A stretch of 13,120 nucleotides of DNA from PFL42 sp964492235. GTDB taxonomy: Bacteria > Chloroflexota > Anaerolineae > Anaerolineales > E44-bin32. Shown here piece after piece: positions 12,305 to 13,120 of this stretch. A program made the translations under genes and the position numbers. Each line of letters opens with the position of its first letter. Positions within the stretch are counted from its first letter, which is position 1. The DNA lies in the NCBI GenBank assembly GCA_964492235.1, contig CAZBJQ010000079.1:1-13120 (forward strand), written 5' to 3'. Below the pieces are notes generated by a model. It did not search any database. It had not been told where the DNA came from and saw only the letters and a list, made by a program, of their open reading frames with translations.

Positions 12305-13120
12305 CTAGGGTGAGGGATCCGAAACAGGGGTGGCGTCCGGGTGTGGCGGCCAACGGATCAGGATCCACTCGGTGTAGCCGTGCTTCTCCGCAGTGTAGAT
12401 CCGGGCGCCGGAGGGCTCCATGCACCCGACCTCGTCATGAAGCGCGGCCGGAGGCTCCCAGAACTGCAGCGGCGTGAACCGCAGTTGTCCATCCTGGCAG
12501 AGCCAGGCCTCGATCAGGTAGCCTCGATTGTCGTCCAGACTCATCGGCACCAGGCTCCAGCTCACGGTCACCTCATCGCCCTCTCGGCTGGCGCTGACCC
12601 CCTTAGGCGGCCAGTAGAACTCGGTGTAGGGAAGCAGTGTGCGGACTTGAGGAAGCTCTGACGCGTCTTCCGTGAGCTCGAGCAGCTCTGCCTTCACCCA
12701 ACACTTGTCGGTGTAGGTCCACGGGTCGACGTACAGCCAGCTCCCATCCTGGTTGCGGCCGAGCACAGTCACCCGGTTGGCCGGATACAGCCCCCACTCG
12801 TAGAGATAGGCTGCGCCGGGGCCGTAGCGGCAGTTGGCCTGCTGCAGGACGCGCCCTCGGATCTCGGGCGTTGAAGTCATCGTAGGTGTTTGGGTCGGAG
12901 GCTCGGTATTGGTGGGCGTTGGCGTGATCGTAGTTGTGAGCGTGATCGTAGGTGAAAGAGTGATCGTCGGAGTCCGGGTGACGGTAGAGGTCCGGGTCGG
13001 TGCGGGGGAGTCGGTTGGCGTCCCGGTCGAGGTCGGGGACGCGGACGGGCTTGCCGACGGGGTTGGGCTGGCGAGGAGCGCATCGATCGCGGCCGGGATG
13101 TTGCAGGCAAGAGCCAGCAA
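12305..13120 (-). CDS. Lipoprotein with SH3-like and fibronectin-III-like domains, N-terminus cut off
   Basis: Second member of the family found at 7962-8738. The frame is open to the window edge and the first visible residues, LLALAC, are the end of a signal peptide with its lipobox Cys (residue 6 here); the start lies beyond 13120. A Ser/Thr/Pro tether (about 18-85) follows. The SH3-like domain has CRYGPGAAYL (97-106), GSWLYV (126-131) and CWVK (140-143). The Fn3-like domain has GDEVTVSW (181-188) and NRGYLIEAWLCQDG (198-211) and closes with YTAEKHGYT (242-250). The four cysteines (97, 140, 208, 233) have exactly the spacing of the paralogue: 43, 68 and 25. The C-terminus has a short Pro/Asp tail. 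It converges on the MFS exporter, with 234 bp between them that hold no recognisable gene. Confidence 0.88.
   Translation of the reverse strand: MLALACNIPAAIDALLASPTPSASPSASPTSTGTPTDSPAPTRTSTVTRTPTITLSPTITLTTTITPTPTNTEPPTQTPTMTSTPEIRGRVLQQANCRYGPGAAYLYEWGLYPANRVTVLGRNQDGSWLYVDPWTYTDKCWVKAELLELTEDASELPQVRTLLPYTEFYWPPKGVSASREGDEVTVSWSLVPMSLDDNRGYLIEAWLCQDGQLRFTPLQFWEPPAALHDEVGCMEPSGARIYTAEKHGYTEWILIRWPPHPDATPVSDPSP

Overview
The window is a GC-rich bacterial scaffold with ten protein-coding genes, two of them cut by the window ends. The likely source is a Chloroflexota (Anaerolineae-like) bacterium, probably from a metagenome assembly. That rests on three lipoproteins, two of which carry long Thr/Pro-rich tethers straight after the lipobox, a style frequent in that group, and on a 100-N scaffold gap at 8995-9094. 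The taxonomic placement is inference; there is no rRNA or other phylogenetic marker here.

Left part, mostly plus strand: the C-terminal three quarters of an MFS transporter (1-978); a gene-free 345 bp; an ATP-grasp enzyme of the D-Ala-D-Ala ligase type (1324-2346) followed by a strong intrinsic terminator (2434-2466); a 756-bp stretch without a convincing gene; and an AcuC-type histone-deacetylase-fold amidohydrolase (3103-4212) behind its own candidate promoter.

Centre, all minus strand and read right to left: a lipoprotein with SH3-like and fibronectin-III-like domains (8738-7962), an ADP-ribosylglycohydrolase (7809-6841), an RNase-J-like beta-CASP metallo-beta-lactamase protein (6772-5039) and a glycerophosphodiester phosphodiesterase (5042-4272). 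The last two overlap as ATGA. The enzymatic trio looks co-transcribed and converges on the AcuC-type gene. Next comes the scaffold gap, flanked by the same 55 bp on both sides. This is most simply a failed contig join, so the intergenic region there is probably about 155 bp shorter than shown.

Right part: a minus-strand pair, a lipoprotein (10646-9921) then a stand-alone GyrI-like small-molecule-binding protein (9879-9250), is divergent from an MdtH-like MFS exporter (10805-12070). The 158-bp divergent region holds a good minus-strand promoter and an 8-bp inverted repeat just before the exporter. The window ends in a second SH3/Fn3 lipoprotein (12305-13120, N-terminus missing), a paralogue of the first. 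The two align without a gap between four conserved cysteines.

No RNA gene, CRISPR array, transposase or integrase was found. I see no clear defence or mobile system. The most interesting points are the two-copy lipoprotein family, the ADP-ribosylglycohydrolase/beta-CASP/GDPD operon, the promoter motif shared by two minus-strand transcription units, the exporter/GyrI divergon, and the assembly artefact.
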